Below are positions 15,157 through 24,666 of a stretch of 60,519 nt of DNA, piece after piece (the stretch's first letter is position 1; every line of letters starts with the position of its first letter). The translations under genes were made by a program, and so were the position numbers. Origin of the DNA: an uncultured Flavobacteriaceae bacterium (GTDB taxonomy: Bacteria; Bacteroidota; Bacteroidia; Flavobacteriales; Flavobacteriaceae); assembly GCA_905181625.1 (NCBI GenBank), contig CAJIYJ010000002.1, forward strand, positions 1 to 60,519, given 5' to 3'. Below the pieces are notes generated by a model. It saw only the letters and a list, made by a program, of their open reading frames with translations. It had not been told where the DNA came from and did not search any database.

Positions 15157-15927
15157 TTAAGATTTTAAAAAAAATAAAGTCTTTTCTTGAAATTCTACTG
15201 GGTTTTCTGCTTGAACCCAATGACCAGCATTAGGAATGCTCATTAACTGAAAATCCGTGAAGTGTTTGTCTAAATTCTGAACTTCGCTATCCATTATATA
15301 ATCCGATTTCTCTCCTCTAACGAATAATGTTTTTTGTTTATAAATTAAGTTTTCTGGCAAAGCCTTTTCAATTTCATTTAGATTTTTATATAATACCTTA
15401 AGATTAAACTTGAACTGTAACTCCATTTTATTTTTCCAATGTAAATTTTTAAGCAAAAAACCTCTAAGAGATTTATTAGGAATACTAATTTCAAGCTCAG
15501 AATCGGCTTGTTTTCTCGATTTAATTGTTTTAAAATCTAGTTTTATTAATGACTCTAAAATGCTTTTAAAATCATTTTTTTTGTAAAAAGGTAAAATATC
15601 TACAATAATTAATTTATCTATATAACTTGGAAATAAAAAACCAAATGTCATTGCTGCTTTCCCTCCCATCGAATGTCCAATTAAAGAAAATTTCGTAAGA
15701 TCATGGTGATTTACATAATATTTTAAGTCGTTTGCTATAATTTCATAGTTGAATTCATTGTTGTGAAAACTATCTCCGTGATTTCTTTGATCTATTAAAT
15801 GAACTTTGAAATCGTTTTCACTCATTTTTCTAGCATATGATTTCCAGTTGTCAGACATCCCCAAAAAGCCATGAAGAACAATCAAATTATAATTTCCCTG
15901 ACCGTAAATCTTACTATTTAATAGCAT
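15157..15927 (-). CDS. Alpha/beta-hydrolase, YbfF-like esterase
   Basis: A 256-residue alpha/beta-hydrolase. LHGFLGMSDNWKS forms the oxyanion loop (about residues 19-31), the nucleophile serine is in LIGHSMGGKAAMTFG (about 84), an aspartate follows in the GEKSDYIMD region and the catalytic histidine is in IPNAGHWVQAENP (about 237). The layout matches YbfF-type esterases; the natural substrate is not known. It overlaps pdxJ by 14 bases and is likely co-transcribed with it. Confidence 0.88.
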   Translation of the reverse strand: MLLNSKIYGQGNYNLIVLHGFLGMSDNWKSYARKMSENDFKVHLIDQRNHGDSFHNNEFNYEIIANDLKYYVNHHDLTKFSLIGHSMGGKAAMTFGFLFPSYIDKLIIVDILPFYKKNDFKSILESLIKLDFKTIKSRKQADSELEISIPNKSLRGFLLKNLHWKNKMELQFKFNLKVLYKNLNEIEKALPENLIYKQKTLFVRGEKSDYIMDSEVQNLDKHFTDFQLMSIPNAGHWVQAENPVEFQEKTLFFLKS

Positions 15928-16639
15928 TATTTATTTTTTGCAAATATAAATTAATAACATTTTCAATACCTAGATACAATGATTCGCAAATAATAGCATG
16001 TCCGATAGAAACCTCATTCAAATATGGAATTTTGGAAACAAAATGACTGATATTTTGAAGATTCAAATCATGTCCGGCATTTACTCCCATATTTAATTTA
16101 TTAGCTAAAAGAGAGGCTTCAATATATTTATTAATTTCATTTAAATTACCTTTTTCAAAATTAATTGCATAAGACTCGGTATATAGTTCAATTCTATCAG
16201 CTCCAGTTTCTTTAGCTCCTTCAATAAATTTAAGCTCAGGATCTACAAAAATTGATGTCCTAATTCCATTACCTTTAAATTCTGAAATAACTTCTTTTAA
16301 AAAATCTTTATTTTTAATAGTATCCCATCCAGAATTAGATGTAATGGCGTTAATTGCATCGGGAACAAGAGTTACTTGATCTGGCTTAATTTCATTAACT
16401 AAATTCACAAATTTATCAATTGGGTTACCTTCAATATTAAATTCTTTTTTTACTACAGCTGGTAGGATAATAGCATCATGATAAGTTATATGCCTTTGAT
16501 CCGGTCTTGGATGAATCGTTATTCCATCAGCTCCAAAAGACTGAATATCTTTGGCCATTGAAATTAGGTTAGGATTATTACTTCCTCTTGCATTTCTTAT
16601 TGTAGCAATTTTATTAATATTAACACTTAATTTGACCAT
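15914..16639 (-). CDS. pdxJ: Pyridoxine 5'-phosphate synthase PdxJ
   Basis: A 241-residue TIM barrel that condenses 1-deoxyxylulose 5-phosphate with 3-amino-2-oxopropyl phosphate to make vitamin B6 phosphate. Typical motifs are LSVNINKIATIRNARG, the GADGITIHPRPDQRHI segment, QVTLVPDA, and phosphate-binding AGHDLN with SIGHAII near the end. Length is normal. It begins a two-gene unit with the hydrolase and diverges from nadK, starts 85 bases apart. Confidence 0.97.
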   Translation of the reverse strand: MVKLSVNINKIATIRNARGSNNPNLISMAKDIQSFGADGITIHPRPDQRHITYHDAIILPAVVKKEFNIEGNPIDKFVNLVNEIKPDQVTLVPDAINAITSNSGWDTIKNKDFLKEVISEFKGNGIRTSIFVDPELKFIEGAKETGADRIELYTESYAINFEKGNLNEINKYIEASLLANKLNMGVNAGHDLNLQNISHFVSKIPYLNEVSIGHAIICESLYLGIENVINLYLQKINNAIK

Positions 16640-16652
16640 AAAATACTTTTTT

Positions 16653-16660
16653 CAAAAATA
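16653..16660 (-). promoter_or_regulatory. Promoter -7 box for pdxJ
   Basis: TATTTTTG on the minus strand fits TAnnTTTG and lies 13 bases ahead of the pdxJ ATG. No TTG at -33, and AT-rich sequence makes chance matches likely. Confidence 0.35.
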
Positions 16661-16724
16661 GAGCTTTAGTCTAATTATATCTATCGTTTTTTAATTAATT
16701 TGCAGTAGAATTTAACTTATTTAT

Positions 16725-17609
16725 ATGAAAATTGCTGTCTATAGTCAAAACTATGACAAGTCCACTAAAAAAGTAATGCATGGTCTTTTAGATTTAGGCA
16801 AACAATATGATGTTGAGTTTTATATTGAAAAAGATTTTTATAGTTTATTGAAAATCAACTCTAGCAACCTTATTGATAAAAATATATTTTCATCATACAA
16901 TGATTTAAATAATTCGTTTGATTTAATGATTACTATCGGAGGAGATGGCACATTATTAAGATCAGTTTCATTTGTAAGAGATTTAGACATCCCTATTATT
17001 GGAATAAACACAGGAAGACTTGGATTTCTTGCAACGATAAATCAAGATTTATTAACTTCTGAAATGAGTAAAATTTTATTAGGAAACTATAAAATTGAAA
17101 AAAGAACTTTATTAGAAGTTAAAATTAAAGGAAGTAAAATAATTAATGAATTTGGGATTGCTCTCAACGAAGTAACTGTTGGAAGGAAAAACACTACTTC
17201 TATGATTAAAATTAAAACTTTTTTAGATGGAGAATATCTAAATTCTTATTGGGCTGACGGTTTAATAACTTCAACACCAACTGGATCTACTGGCTATTCA
17301 TTAAGTTGCGGAGGTCCTATAATGAGTCCATTAAGCCAAACATTATCCCTAACGCCTATAGCTCCTCATAACTTAAATGCTAGGCCTTTAATTATATCAG
17401 ATAAAACTAAAATTGAACTATATGTTTCAGGGAGAGAGAAATCTCATTTAGTTTCACTTGATTCTAGAATAATTTCTGTAGAAAATGAAAGTTTAATTAC
17501 CATTACAAAAGCTAAGTTTAAAATTAATCTTGCTTATTTTGAAGAAAATAGCTTTTATAGTACTTTAAGAAATAAATTACTTTGGGGAGAAGACAGAAGG
17601 AATTTGTGA
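16725..17609 (+). CDS. nadK: NAD kinase
   Basis: A 294-residue NAD kinase producing NADP. The catalytic GGDGT lies at residues 72-76 (Asp74), GINTGRLGFLATI follows, NEVTVGR is near 148 and the glycine-rich loop SCGGPIMSP with the TPTGSTGYSLS motif is near 185. Length is standard. It heads the run of plus-strand genes leading into outer-membrane assembly, an order I recall as conserved in Flavobacteriia. Confidence 0.97.
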   Translation: MKIAVYSQNYDKSTKKVMHGLLDLGKQYDVEFYIEKDFYSLLKINSSNLIDKNIFSSYNDLNNSFDLMITIGGDGTLLRSVSFVRDLDIPIIGINTGRLGFLATINQDLLTSEMSKILLGNYKIEKRTLLEVKIKGSKIINEFGIALNEVTVGRKNTTSMIKIKTFLDGEYLNSYWADGLITSTPTGSTGYSLSCGGPIMSPLSQTLSLTPIAPHNLNARPLIISDKTKIELYVSGREKSHLVSLDSRIISVENESLITITKAKFKINLAYFEENSFYSTLRNKLLWGEDRRNL

Positions 17610-17647
17610 TTATTTTCTTTTTCATTCTCTTTGGGCTCTGAATTTTT

Positions 17648-17655
17648 TATATTTG
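17648..17655 (+). promoter_or_regulatory. Promoter -7 box before DUF6089 gene
   Basis: TATATTTG fits TAnnTTTG and lies 11 bases before the ATG at 17667. A TTTG lies upstream at about 14 bases' spacing, shorter than the usual 17-23. It suggests a second start of transcription inside the nadK-murI run. Confidence 0.4.
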
Positions 17656-17666
17656 CCACCTTTACT

Positions 17667-18377
17667 ATGTTTAGAAAATTTATATTTATTTTGAGTTTAT
17701 TTTTTATAATGAATTCTTATTCTCAAAAAAATGAATTAGGAGTTTTTTTTGGAAATTCTAATTACATAGGCGATGTGGGACCAACAACCTATGTAAATCC
17801 ATTTCAAAATCCGAATTATGTTTTTGGAATTATGTATAGAAAAAATTTTAATAACAGGCTTGCTGGAAGAATATCTTTCAGACAATCAGACATTGGAAGT
17901 TCAGATAACTGGAAATCAAGTGTTGATTACAGAAAACAGAGAGGTAAATACTTTAAAAACACGATTTCAGAAATTGGTTTAGGAGTAGATTTTAATTTTT
18001 TTAATTTTGATCTTTCTGAAGATTATTTTCAAATGACACCCTACATTCACTCTGGGATTAATTTTTTTAGATATTCATCTCTAAATTATCCAACAGGATT
18101 GAAAAAAGCCGTTCAATACACTAAAAATAGCTCGTTTTCTGTTCCAATAACTGTTGGATATAAAATAAAACCCTTCGGCAGTATGATTATAGGGCTTGAA
18201 GTTACAGCAAACCATACTTTTACTGATAATCTTGATGGAAGTTCCCCGGTTTTTGAAATTGCAGATCCTAATTTTCAAGATTCTTTTGGGTCTGACCTTA
18301 GTCAAGACTGGTATATTTTCACAGGAATTACGTTCACATATATTTTCGGAAATGAACCCTGTTACTGTCCTAATTAA
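17667..18377 (+). CDS. DUF6089-type outer-membrane beta-barrel
   Basis: A 236-residue protein with signal peptide MFRKFIFILSLFFIMNSYS, then alternating aromatic strands typical of an eight-stranded outer-membrane barrel (LGVFFGNSNYIGDVG, MYRKNFNNRLAGRISF) and the closing IFTGITFTYIFGN. The DUF6089 family has no assigned role. The frame opens 12 codons earlier at 17631, but that region contains the promoter-like box and would spoil the signal peptide, so the start at 17667 is chosen. Position beside uppS and bamA suggests an envelope role. Confidence 0.8.
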   Translation: MFRKFIFILSLFFIMNSYSQKNELGVFFGNSNYIGDVGPTTYVNPFQNPNYVFGIMYRKNFNNRLAGRISFRQSDIGSSDNWKSSVDYRKQRGKYFKNTISEIGLGVDFNFFNFDLSEDYFQMTPYIHSGINFFRYSSLNYPTGLKKAVQYTKNSSFSVPITVGYKIKPFGSMIIGLEVTANHTFTDNLDGSSPVFEIADPNFQDSFGSDLSQDWYIFTGITFTYIFGNEPCYCPN

Positions 18378-18383
18378 TTATAA

Positions 18384-19115
18384 ATGAAGAACGAACTATT
18401 AAAATCTATACTACCCAATCATATTGCTATTATCATGGATGGCAATGGAAGGTGGGCTCAAAAAATAGATAGAAAAAGAACTTTTGGGCATAAAAATGGT
18501 GTTAGTTCTGTTAAAAATAGTATTTCTGGTGCATTAGAACTTGGAATCCAGAATTTAACTCTCTATGTTTTTTCAACAGAAAATTGGAATAGACCAGCTT
18601 TAGAAATTAAAGCTTTAATGAGATTACTAGTTAGTTCACTAGAAAAAGAAACTGACTCGTTGATTAAAAATGATATTAAGTTAACAGCAATTGGTGATTT
18701 GGATTCATTAACTAACAGAACAAGAGAAAAATTAAACGAGGTTATTAATAAAACTTCGGAAAACAAAAAACTCAATCTTAATCTGGCAATTAGCTACGGC
18801 TCTAGGCAAGAATTGGTGAATGCTATAAAAATTATATCGAATAAAGTTAAAAATAACATAATTTCTGACGAAAAGATTGATGAAAACATAATAAAAGAGC
18901 ATCTTTACACCCGAAATTTACCAAGTGTAGACCTTTTAATTAGAACTGGGGGTGAAAGCAGGGTAAGTAATTTTTTACTTTGGCAAATTGCGTATGCTGA
19001 ATTATATTTTACTGAAATTCTTTGGCCTGATTTCAAAAAAGAAGATTTTTATAACGCTGTATTGGATTATCAAAATAGAGAAAGAAGATTTGGAAAAATT
19101 AGCAAACAAAAATAA
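18384..19115 (+). CDS. uppS: Isoprenyl transferase (undecaprenyl-PP synthase)
   Basis: A 243-residue cis-prenyltransferase that makes the undecaprenyl carrier for cell-wall synthesis. Motifs: IIMDGNGRWAQ with catalytic D19, TLYVFSTENWNRP (about 59-71), SYGSRQELVNAI, and LIRTGGESRVSNFLLWQIAYAE split at the start of the last helix, then FTEILWPDF. Length is normal. It follows the DUF6089 gene by 6 bases. The last bases of the gene contain the likely start of bamA. Confidence 0.96.
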   Translation: MKNELLKSILPNHIAIIMDGNGRWAQKIDRKRTFGHKNGVSSVKNSISGALELGIQNLTLYVFSTENWNRPALEIKALMRLLVSSLEKETDSLIKNDIKLTAIGDLDSLTNRTREKLNEVINKTSENKKLNLNLAISYGSRQELVNAIKIISNKVKNNIISDEKIDENIIKEHLYTRNLPSVDLLIRTGGESRVSNFLLWQIAYAELYFTEILWPDFKKEDFYNAVLDYQNRERRFGKISKQK

Positions 19116-21645
19116 ATTAAGTAATTTTTTAAAAAATTACACCCTAATAGTATTTTTAATTATGAGTTTTTTTTCGAAAGCTCAAGATATTAAATTCAAT
19201 AAAGGAAGTGAATATGTTATTGAAGAAATTTCAGTGACTGGATTGACAAATTTCAATGAACAAACTGTTATTACTTATACCGGCTTAAGACCTGGACAAA
19301 AAGTAAGGATTCCTGGAGAAGAAATAAGTGCAATTATCAGTAAGCTATGGAAACTAGATCTGTTTAGTGACATAAACTTCTATTTGATAAAGCTTGAAGG
19401 CAATAAAGCAAGTATTGAAATTCAAATTGAAGAGCTCCCTACCTTATCTGAATTCAAAATTACTGGATTAAAGAAATCCAAAATAGAAACAATAGTTTCT
19501 GATACTGAATTAAAAAAAGGAAAAAAAATAACTGAAAATTTTATAAAAACCACTAAAAATTATATTATAAATAAATATAAGAAAGTTGGGTTTTTGAATA
19601 CAAAGGTTTCCATTGATATAAAACCCGATAGCTCTGAAGTTAATTTCAGCAAAATGTTAATTCATGTTGATCTTGGAGACAGGGTTAAAGTGAATAAAAT
19701 TAATTTTATTGGTAATGAAATTGTTAAGGCAAAAAAATTAAAAAAGAAAATGAAAAATACCAAGACTAAACTCTTGGGCAGATTTTGGAAAAAATCAAAA
19801 TACATTGAAAAAGATTATAAAGAAGATTTAACATCAATAATTGATTTTTACAAAGAAAAAGGATATCGTGATGCTAGAATAAAAATGGACTCCGTTATAA
19901 CTAACAATAACAATATAACGTTAGATATTAATATTGAAGAGGGTAATAAATATTATTTTGGAAATATATCATTTCTTGGTAATTCAGTTTACTCTGACAA
20001 CGAATTATTAAGAGCTCTAGGTCTTTTTAAGGGAGATACTTATAATGGAATTCTGTTAAAAAAAAGAATTGCTGACAACTCCAAGCCTGATGGCCAAGAT
20101 TTGACTAACCTATATCAAAATAATGGATATTTATTCTCAAGTATTAATCCTGTTGAAGTTGCAGTCGAAAATGACACTATTAATTTTGAAATAAGAATCA
20201 ATGAAGGTAAACCAGCCTACTTTAGTAAAATTAGTGTAGTTGGAAATACAAGAACTAATGATCACGTTATATACAGAGAGTTAAGAACTAAGCCAGGAGA
20301 ATTATATAGTAAAGATAAAGTCGTTAGAACTGTGAGAGAACTTGGGCAAATGGGCTTTTTTGATGCTGAACAGATTAGTCCAGATTTTAAAAACGTTGAC
20401 CCTAATGCTGGAACTGTTGATATAGAATATGGTCTTGTTGAAAAAGGTGCCAGTCAAGTTGAGCTTCAAGGTGGTTATGGTGGTGGTGGTTTTATTGGAA
20501 CTCTAGGACTTTCTTTTAATAACTTTTCTGCTAGAAATTTACGTAATAAAGCAGCTTACAAACCTGTTCCAATGGGTGATGGTCAAAGTTTATCATTACG
20601 ATTTCAAGCAAATAGATTTTATAATACATCTAGCTTTTCTTTTTCTGAACCTTGGCTTGGAGGAAGACAGCCAGTTTCATTTTCTGCATCTATATCTAGA
20701 ACAAAACAATTCAGATATGATTACAGGACTGGATTAGCTAACAAAAATCAATTTTTTGAAATATCAGGTGCTACAATTGGATTAGCAAAAAGACTAAGAG
20801 TTCCAGATGATTTTTTCACATTACAACAATCTATAGGATATCAATATTATAATTTAAATAACTATTATACTGGTCTGTTTACATTTGGAGATGGTAAGTC
20901 TAATAATGTGTCCTACACAATTGCACTATCTAGAGATAACACATACACAAACCCTATATTTCCAACAGGAGGATCTCAATTTACATTAAGTGGAAAGTTT
21001 TCTTTACCCTATTCCTTATTCAATGATATTGACTATGCTGATTTAGGGAATCAAACAGAGTATCAAGATGATGATGGGAATGCAGATCAAGCTAAGATTG
21101 ACCAGGAAAGGTTTAAATGGTTAGAGTTTTATAAAGTAAAATTTAATGGAACTTGGTATACTAGATTAGTAGATAAGTTTGTATTAAGAACCCATGCTGA
21201 ATTTGGTTTCTTAGGTGCATATAACAATGATAGGGGAGTAATTCCTTTTGATAGATTTTACCTAGGAGGAGACGGAATGTCTCAATATGCAATGGATGGT
21301 AGAGAAACTATAGCCTTAAGGGGTTATACTAATCAATCACTTTCAAGTCAAGAGGGATCAACCATATATAATAAATTCTCTTTGGAAATAAGGTATCCTA
21401 TCACTCTTAAACCATCCGCCTCTATATTTGCATTAACATTTTTAGAGTCTGGAAATGGATATGACAATTTTAGAGATTTTAACCCTTTCAATTCTAAAAG
21501 GTCTGCTGGTCTTGGACTTAGAATATTTATGCCTGCTTTTGGACTTTTAGGTATTGATTTTGGATACGGGTTAGATAGTGATGTAACAGGTGATCTAGAA
21601 CCTCATGGTTGGGAAACTCATTTTGTTATTGGTCAACAATTCTAG
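19090..21645 (+). CDS. bamA: BamA, outer-membrane protein assembly factor
   Basis: The Omp85-family pore that inserts beta-barrels into the outer membrane. Five POTRA domains (first at EEISVTGLTNFNEQTV) precede the C-terminal 16-stranded barrel, which has GYGGGGFIGTLG, the RFYLGGDG motif and ends HFVIGQQF. The frame is open back to 18988 deep inside uppS with no suitable leader. A TTG at 19090, after the purine-rich GAAAGAAG, gives a good signal peptide (KLSNFLKNYTLIVFLIMSFF, cleaved near SKAQ) and 851 residues, so it is preferred. It overlaps uppS by 26 bases. Confidence 0.93.
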   Translation: MEKLANKNKLSNFLKNYTLIVFLIMSFFSKAQDIKFNKGSEYVIEEISVTGLTNFNEQTVITYTGLRPGQKVRIPGEEISAIISKLWKLDLFSDINFYLIKLEGNKASIEIQIEELPTLSEFKITGLKKSKIETIVSDTELKKGKKITENFIKTTKNYIINKYKKVGFLNTKVSIDIKPDSSEVNFSKMLIHVDLGDRVKVNKINFIGNEIVKAKKLKKKMKNTKTKLLGRFWKKSKYIEKDYKEDLTSIIDFYKEKGYRDARIKMDSVITNNNNITLDINIEEGNKYYFGNISFLGNSVYSDNELLRALGLFKGDTYNGILLKKRIADNSKPDGQDLTNLYQNNGYLFSSINPVEVAVENDTINFEIRINEGKPAYFSKISVVGNTRTNDHVIYRELRTKPGELYSKDKVVRTVRELGQMGFFDAEQISPDFKNVDPNAGTVDIEYGLVEKGASQVELQGGYGGGGFIGTLGLSFNNFSARNLRNKAAYKPVPMGDGQSLSLRFQANRFYNTSSFSFSEPWLGGRQPVSFSASISRTKQFRYDYRTGLANKNQFFEISGATIGLAKRLRVPDDFFTLQQSIGYQYYNLNNYYTGLFTFGDGKSNNVSYTIALSRDNTYTNPIFPTGGSQFTLSGKFSLPYSLFNDIDYADLGNQTEYQDDDGNADQAKIDQERFKWLEFYKVKFNGTWYTRLVDKFVLRTHAEFGFLGAYNNDRGVIPFDRFYLGGDGMSQYAMDGRETIALRGYTNQSLSSQEGSTIYNKFSLEIRYPITLKPSASIFALTFLESGNGYDNFRDFNPFNSKRSAGLGLRIFMPAFGLLGIDFGYGLDSDVTGDLEPHGWETHFVIGQQF

Positions 21646-21678
21646 AATTATTATCTTTAATAGAATAAAAACTCCTAA

Positions 21679-22437
21679 GTGATAAAAAAAAGTATCACAT
21701 ATTTAACATTCATTACTTTAATAAGTACACAAATCTGCTTTTCTCAAAAAGCTGAAAGAATTGGATATGTAAATATGGAATACATTCTTTCTCAAATGGA
21801 AGATTATAAACTTGCCAATCAACAACTAGAAGAAAAAATTGGTAAATGGAAACAGGAAATAGAGTTAAAAAAAGGGGGAATTAAAAATTTGAAAGATAGT
21901 TTAATGATAGAGAAACCACTTTTAACATTTGATATAATCCAAGATAGAGAATCAGAAATAGAATTTGAAGAAAAACAGCTAAACGATTATCAAATAAAAA
22001 GATTTGGAGTAAATGGAGATTGGGTAGCTCAAGAACTTATGTTAATAAGACCAATTCAAGATCAAGTTATGAATGTTGTTCAAACTATAGCTAAGCAAAA
22101 AAAGTTTGATAAAATTTTTGATCAATCTGCCGATGCAATTATGCTTTATTCCGAAAAAAAATACGATATTAGCGACCTGGTTTTAAAAAACATTTTAAGA
22201 TCTGAAAAATTAGAAGAGCTTAATATTGAATTTGATGATGAAAGTTTTGATCCAGAATATGAAGCGAGAAAAAAATTAATTGAAGAAAATAAATTAAAAA
22301 AAGCTGAAGAAGCAAAATCAAAAAAAGATTTGCTTTTAAAATTAAGAGAAGAGAAAAAAGAAAAGTATCAACGAAAAAGAGATAGCCTTTTAAAATTAAG
22401 AAAACAAAAAATAACCCTAAAAAAAGTTAAAAAATGA
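21679..22437 (+). CDS. OmpH/Skp-family periplasmic chaperone (1)
   Basis: A 252-residue Skp-like protein from a GTG start. It has a signal peptide (TYLTFITLISTQICFSQ), the typical opening ERIGYVNMEYILSQM, and a long charged coiled coil. The tail after residue 190 is an extra lysine/glutamate-rich stretch (EEKKEKYQRKRDSLLKLRK) not seen in Skp. It follows bamA by 33 bases and overlaps the second ompH gene by ATGA. Likely role: holding unfolded outer-membrane proteins on the way to BamA. Confidence 0.9.
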   Translation: MIKKSITYLTFITLISTQICFSQKAERIGYVNMEYILSQMEDYKLANQQLEEKIGKWKQEIELKKGGIKNLKDSLMIEKPLLTFDIIQDRESEIEFEEKQLNDYQIKRFGVNGDWVAQELMLIRPIQDQVMNVVQTIAKQKKFDKIFDQSADAIMLYSEKKYDISDLVLKNILRSEKLEELNIEFDDESFDPEYEARKKLIEENKLKKAEEAKSKKDLLLKLREEKKEKYQRKRDSLLKLRKQKITLKKVKK

Positions 22438-22940
22438 AAGCTTTTAAAACATTAAGTACTACTATTTTATTTTTATTTGCAGTGATGACTATGACAGCCC
22501 AAAGTAATGTCGCTCATATAAATTCACAAGGATTAATCAGTGAAATGCCGGAAGTTAAGGAAGCTCAAGCTCAACTTGAAAAACTACAGAAAACTTATGC
22601 AACTGAGATTGATGCTTCAATGAAAGAATATCAAACTAAACTTCAAACATATTCAGCTGACGCTCAAAATCAAACAGAAGTTACTAATCAAGCTCGTCAA
22701 AAAGAATTAGCTGGAATGGAGCAAAATATTCAACAATATCAGCAGACTGCTCAACAAGATATTCAAAAAAAACAAGCCGCCTTACTTAAGCCTTTAATTG
22801 ATAAAGCAAGAGCAGCTATTCAAAAAATTGCTAAAGAACAAGGATTTGACTATGTTATTGACGCTACAGAAGGTGGTAGTTTAATACTAGCAAATGGAAA
22901 AGATTTAATGGAAGAAGTTAAAAAAGAGTTAGGATTCTAA
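22434..22940 (+). CDS. OmpH/Skp-family periplasmic chaperone (2)
   Basis: A 168-residue Skp-like protein with signal peptide MKAFKTLSTTILFLFAVMTM, the opening SNVAHINSQGLISEMPE, a glutamine-rich coiled coil and the C-terminal KEQGFDYVIDATEGGSLI region. It is shorter and closer to standard Skp length than its upstream paralogue. Its ATG overlaps the paralogue's stop (ATGA). A terminator follows. Confidence 0.93.
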   Translation: MKAFKTLSTTILFLFAVMTMTAQSNVAHINSQGLISEMPEVKEAQAQLEKLQKTYATEIDASMKEYQTKLQTYSADAQNQTEVTNQARQKELAGMEQNIQQYQQTAQQDIQKKQAALLKPLIDKARAAIQKIAKEQGFDYVIDATEGGSLILANGKDLMEEVKKELGF

Positions 22941-22965
22941 ATCTTTTTTTAATTTAATAAAAGAT

Positions 22966-22997
22966 AAAAACTACCTAAATCTCTTTAGGTAGTTTTT
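22966..22997 (+). terminator. Rho-independent terminator after ompH
   Basis: AAAAACTACCTAAA pairs perfectly with TTTAGGTAGTTTTT over a TCTC loop, with more T after it. It closes the envelope operon ahead of murI, which starts 16 bases later. Confidence 0.88.
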
Positions 22998-23012
22998 TTT
23001 TATTTTTATTTT

Positions 23013-23783
23013 ATGAATAAATCACCAATAGGCATTTTTGATTCTGGAATAGGTGGAGTTACTATCTTTAATTCCATAAAAAAACTATTGCCTAAAGAAA
23101 ATATTATTTATTTATCTGACAATTTACACTCTCCCTATGGAAATAAATCGATAGAAACTATAAAAAAACTGAGTCAAAAAAATACTGAATGGCTGATAGA
23201 AAAAGGGTGTAAACTAATTGTAGTAGCTTGTAATACTGCAACTACAAATAGTGTTTTCGAACTTAGAAGTAATTTTAATTTACCATTTGTAGGCATTGAG
23301 CCTGCCATCAAATCTGCTGCGATGAAAACTGTAACGGGGAAGGTTGGGGTTTTAGCTACAAAAGGAACTCTCTCTAGTAATTTATTTAACTCTACTTCAA
23401 CTTACCATGCTTCAAATATTGAAATAATAGAAGAAAACGGAGATGGGTTAGTTGAGTTAATTGAAGCCGGGATTTTTGAAGGGGTTGAAATTGAAAATAT
23501 ACTTCATAAACATCTCGATTTTATGATTACTAAAAAAATAGATTACTTGGTATTAGGATGTACTCACTATCCCTTAATAAATAAAGTCCTTTTAAAAATT
23601 TTACCTAAATCTGTTAAAATAATTGACAGTGCAGAGGCTGTCGCTAAACAAACAAAGGCTTTATTAATAAATCATAAAATTGAAAACAAATCAAATCAAG
23701 GCGAGTATTCTTTTTATTATAATGGAGATTCAGCGTCGTTAAATAAAGTTTTAAATCATAAATTTGAAATCAATAAGATATAA
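23013..23783 (+). CDS. murI: Glutamate racemase
   Basis: A 256-residue racemase making D-glutamate for peptidoglycan. The catalytic cysteines are C73 (VACNTATT) and C183 (LGCTHYPL); the entry motif is IFDSGIGGV with D10 and S11. Length is normal. It lies just past a terminator, so it needs its own promoter, though none is clear in the 16-base gap; read-through is possible. Its TAA shares bases with the next gene's ATG (TAATG). Confidence 0.96.
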   Translation: MNKSPIGIFDSGIGGVTIFNSIKKLLPKENIIYLSDNLHSPYGNKSIETIKKLSQKNTEWLIEKGCKLIVVACNTATTNSVFELRSNFNLPFVGIEPAIKSAAMKTVTGKVGVLATKGTLSSNLFNSTSTYHASNIEIIEENGDGLVELIEAGIFEGVEIENILHKHLDFMITKKIDYLVLGCTHYPLINKVLLKILPKSVKIIDSAEAVAKQTKALLINHKIENKSNQGEYSFYYNGDSASLNKVLNHKFEINKI

Positions 23784-24664
23784 TGGAAAAACATATTATT
23801 AAATTTAAAGAAACAAGCAGAGAGGATGAATTAGAATTCTACTCAAATATTTTTTTATCTGAAAAGAGAATTGAATTTGAAAAAGTTGAAGAAGCAAAAA
23901 ATTATCCTTTAATTCAACAAATTTTTTACTTACCGTTTGTAAAAAAAGTAGTGCTTAATAAGCATTCTGTTTATGTAGAAAAATTAAATATCTTACAATG
24001 GAAAGATGTTCAAGACGAATTATCTAAACAGTTAGAAGATTTTTTAAATGATGGCGGGCTAGTTAGCCAAATTGAGCTAACAAAAACCTCCCCTGTTACT
24101 GTATATGCAGAAAGCACTCCAAATCCTAATGCCATGAAGTTTGTGGTAAACAAAAAGCTGTTTAATGATGTCTATGAATTTAAAAAAGTTGAAGAGACGA
24201 AAGATGCGCCTTTAGCTAAATCATTATTTACCTTTCCTTTTATTAAAGAAATCTTTTTTGATTTTAATTTTATTTCAATAATACAGAGGGCTAATTCAAA
24301 TTGGGACGAAAACGTAATGGATGTTAGAGAATTTATTCGATCATTTATTCAAGATGATAATGTTGTTATCTATGAGGAGAATTTTGTTAAAAAATCTGAT
24401 CCAAAAATTATAGAAAATTTAGATGATGTTTCTAAAAAAATAATTGAAATAATTGAAGAGCATGTTAAGCCTGCTGTGGCTTCTGACGGAGGAAACATTG
24501 TCTTTAAATCATACGACAAAGAAAGCAAAAAAGTTAATGTTATACTTCAAGGAGCTTGTAGTGGGTGCCCGTCATCAACTATAACTCTTAAAAGTGGAAT
24601 AGAAAATATGTTAAAAGAAATGCTTCCTGATATGATTTCTAGTGTTAACGCTATTAATGGTTGA
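23783..24664 (+). CDS. NifU-type iron-sulfur carrier, tandem Nfu-N domains
   Basis: A 293-residue protein ending in a NifU C-terminal domain (SDGGNIVFKSYD, GACSGCPSST) with cysteines C259 and C262 that hold a cluster between two subunits. Before it are two Nfu-N-like domains: the second (about 108-195) has the canonical ESTPNPNAMKF, while the first (about 6-95) keeps the fold pattern but has lost that motif. It likely delivers iron-sulfur clusters to target enzymes. It is translationally linked to murI by TAATG and meets convergent tsaB with 2 bases between. Confidence 0.88.
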   Translation: MEKHIIKFKETSREDELEFYSNIFLSEKRIEFEKVEEAKNYPLIQQIFYLPFVKKVVLNKHSVYVEKLNILQWKDVQDELSKQLEDFLNDGGLVSQIELTKTSPVTVYAESTPNPNAMKFVVNKKLFNDVYEFKKVEETKDAPLAKSLFTFPFIKEIFFDFNFISIIQRANSNWDENVMDVREFIRSFIQDDNVVIYEENFVKKSDPKIIENLDDVSKKIIEIIEEHVKPAVASDGGNIVFKSYDKESKKVNVILQGACSGCPSSTITLKSGIENMLKEMLPDMISSVNAING

Positions 24665-24666
24665 TG

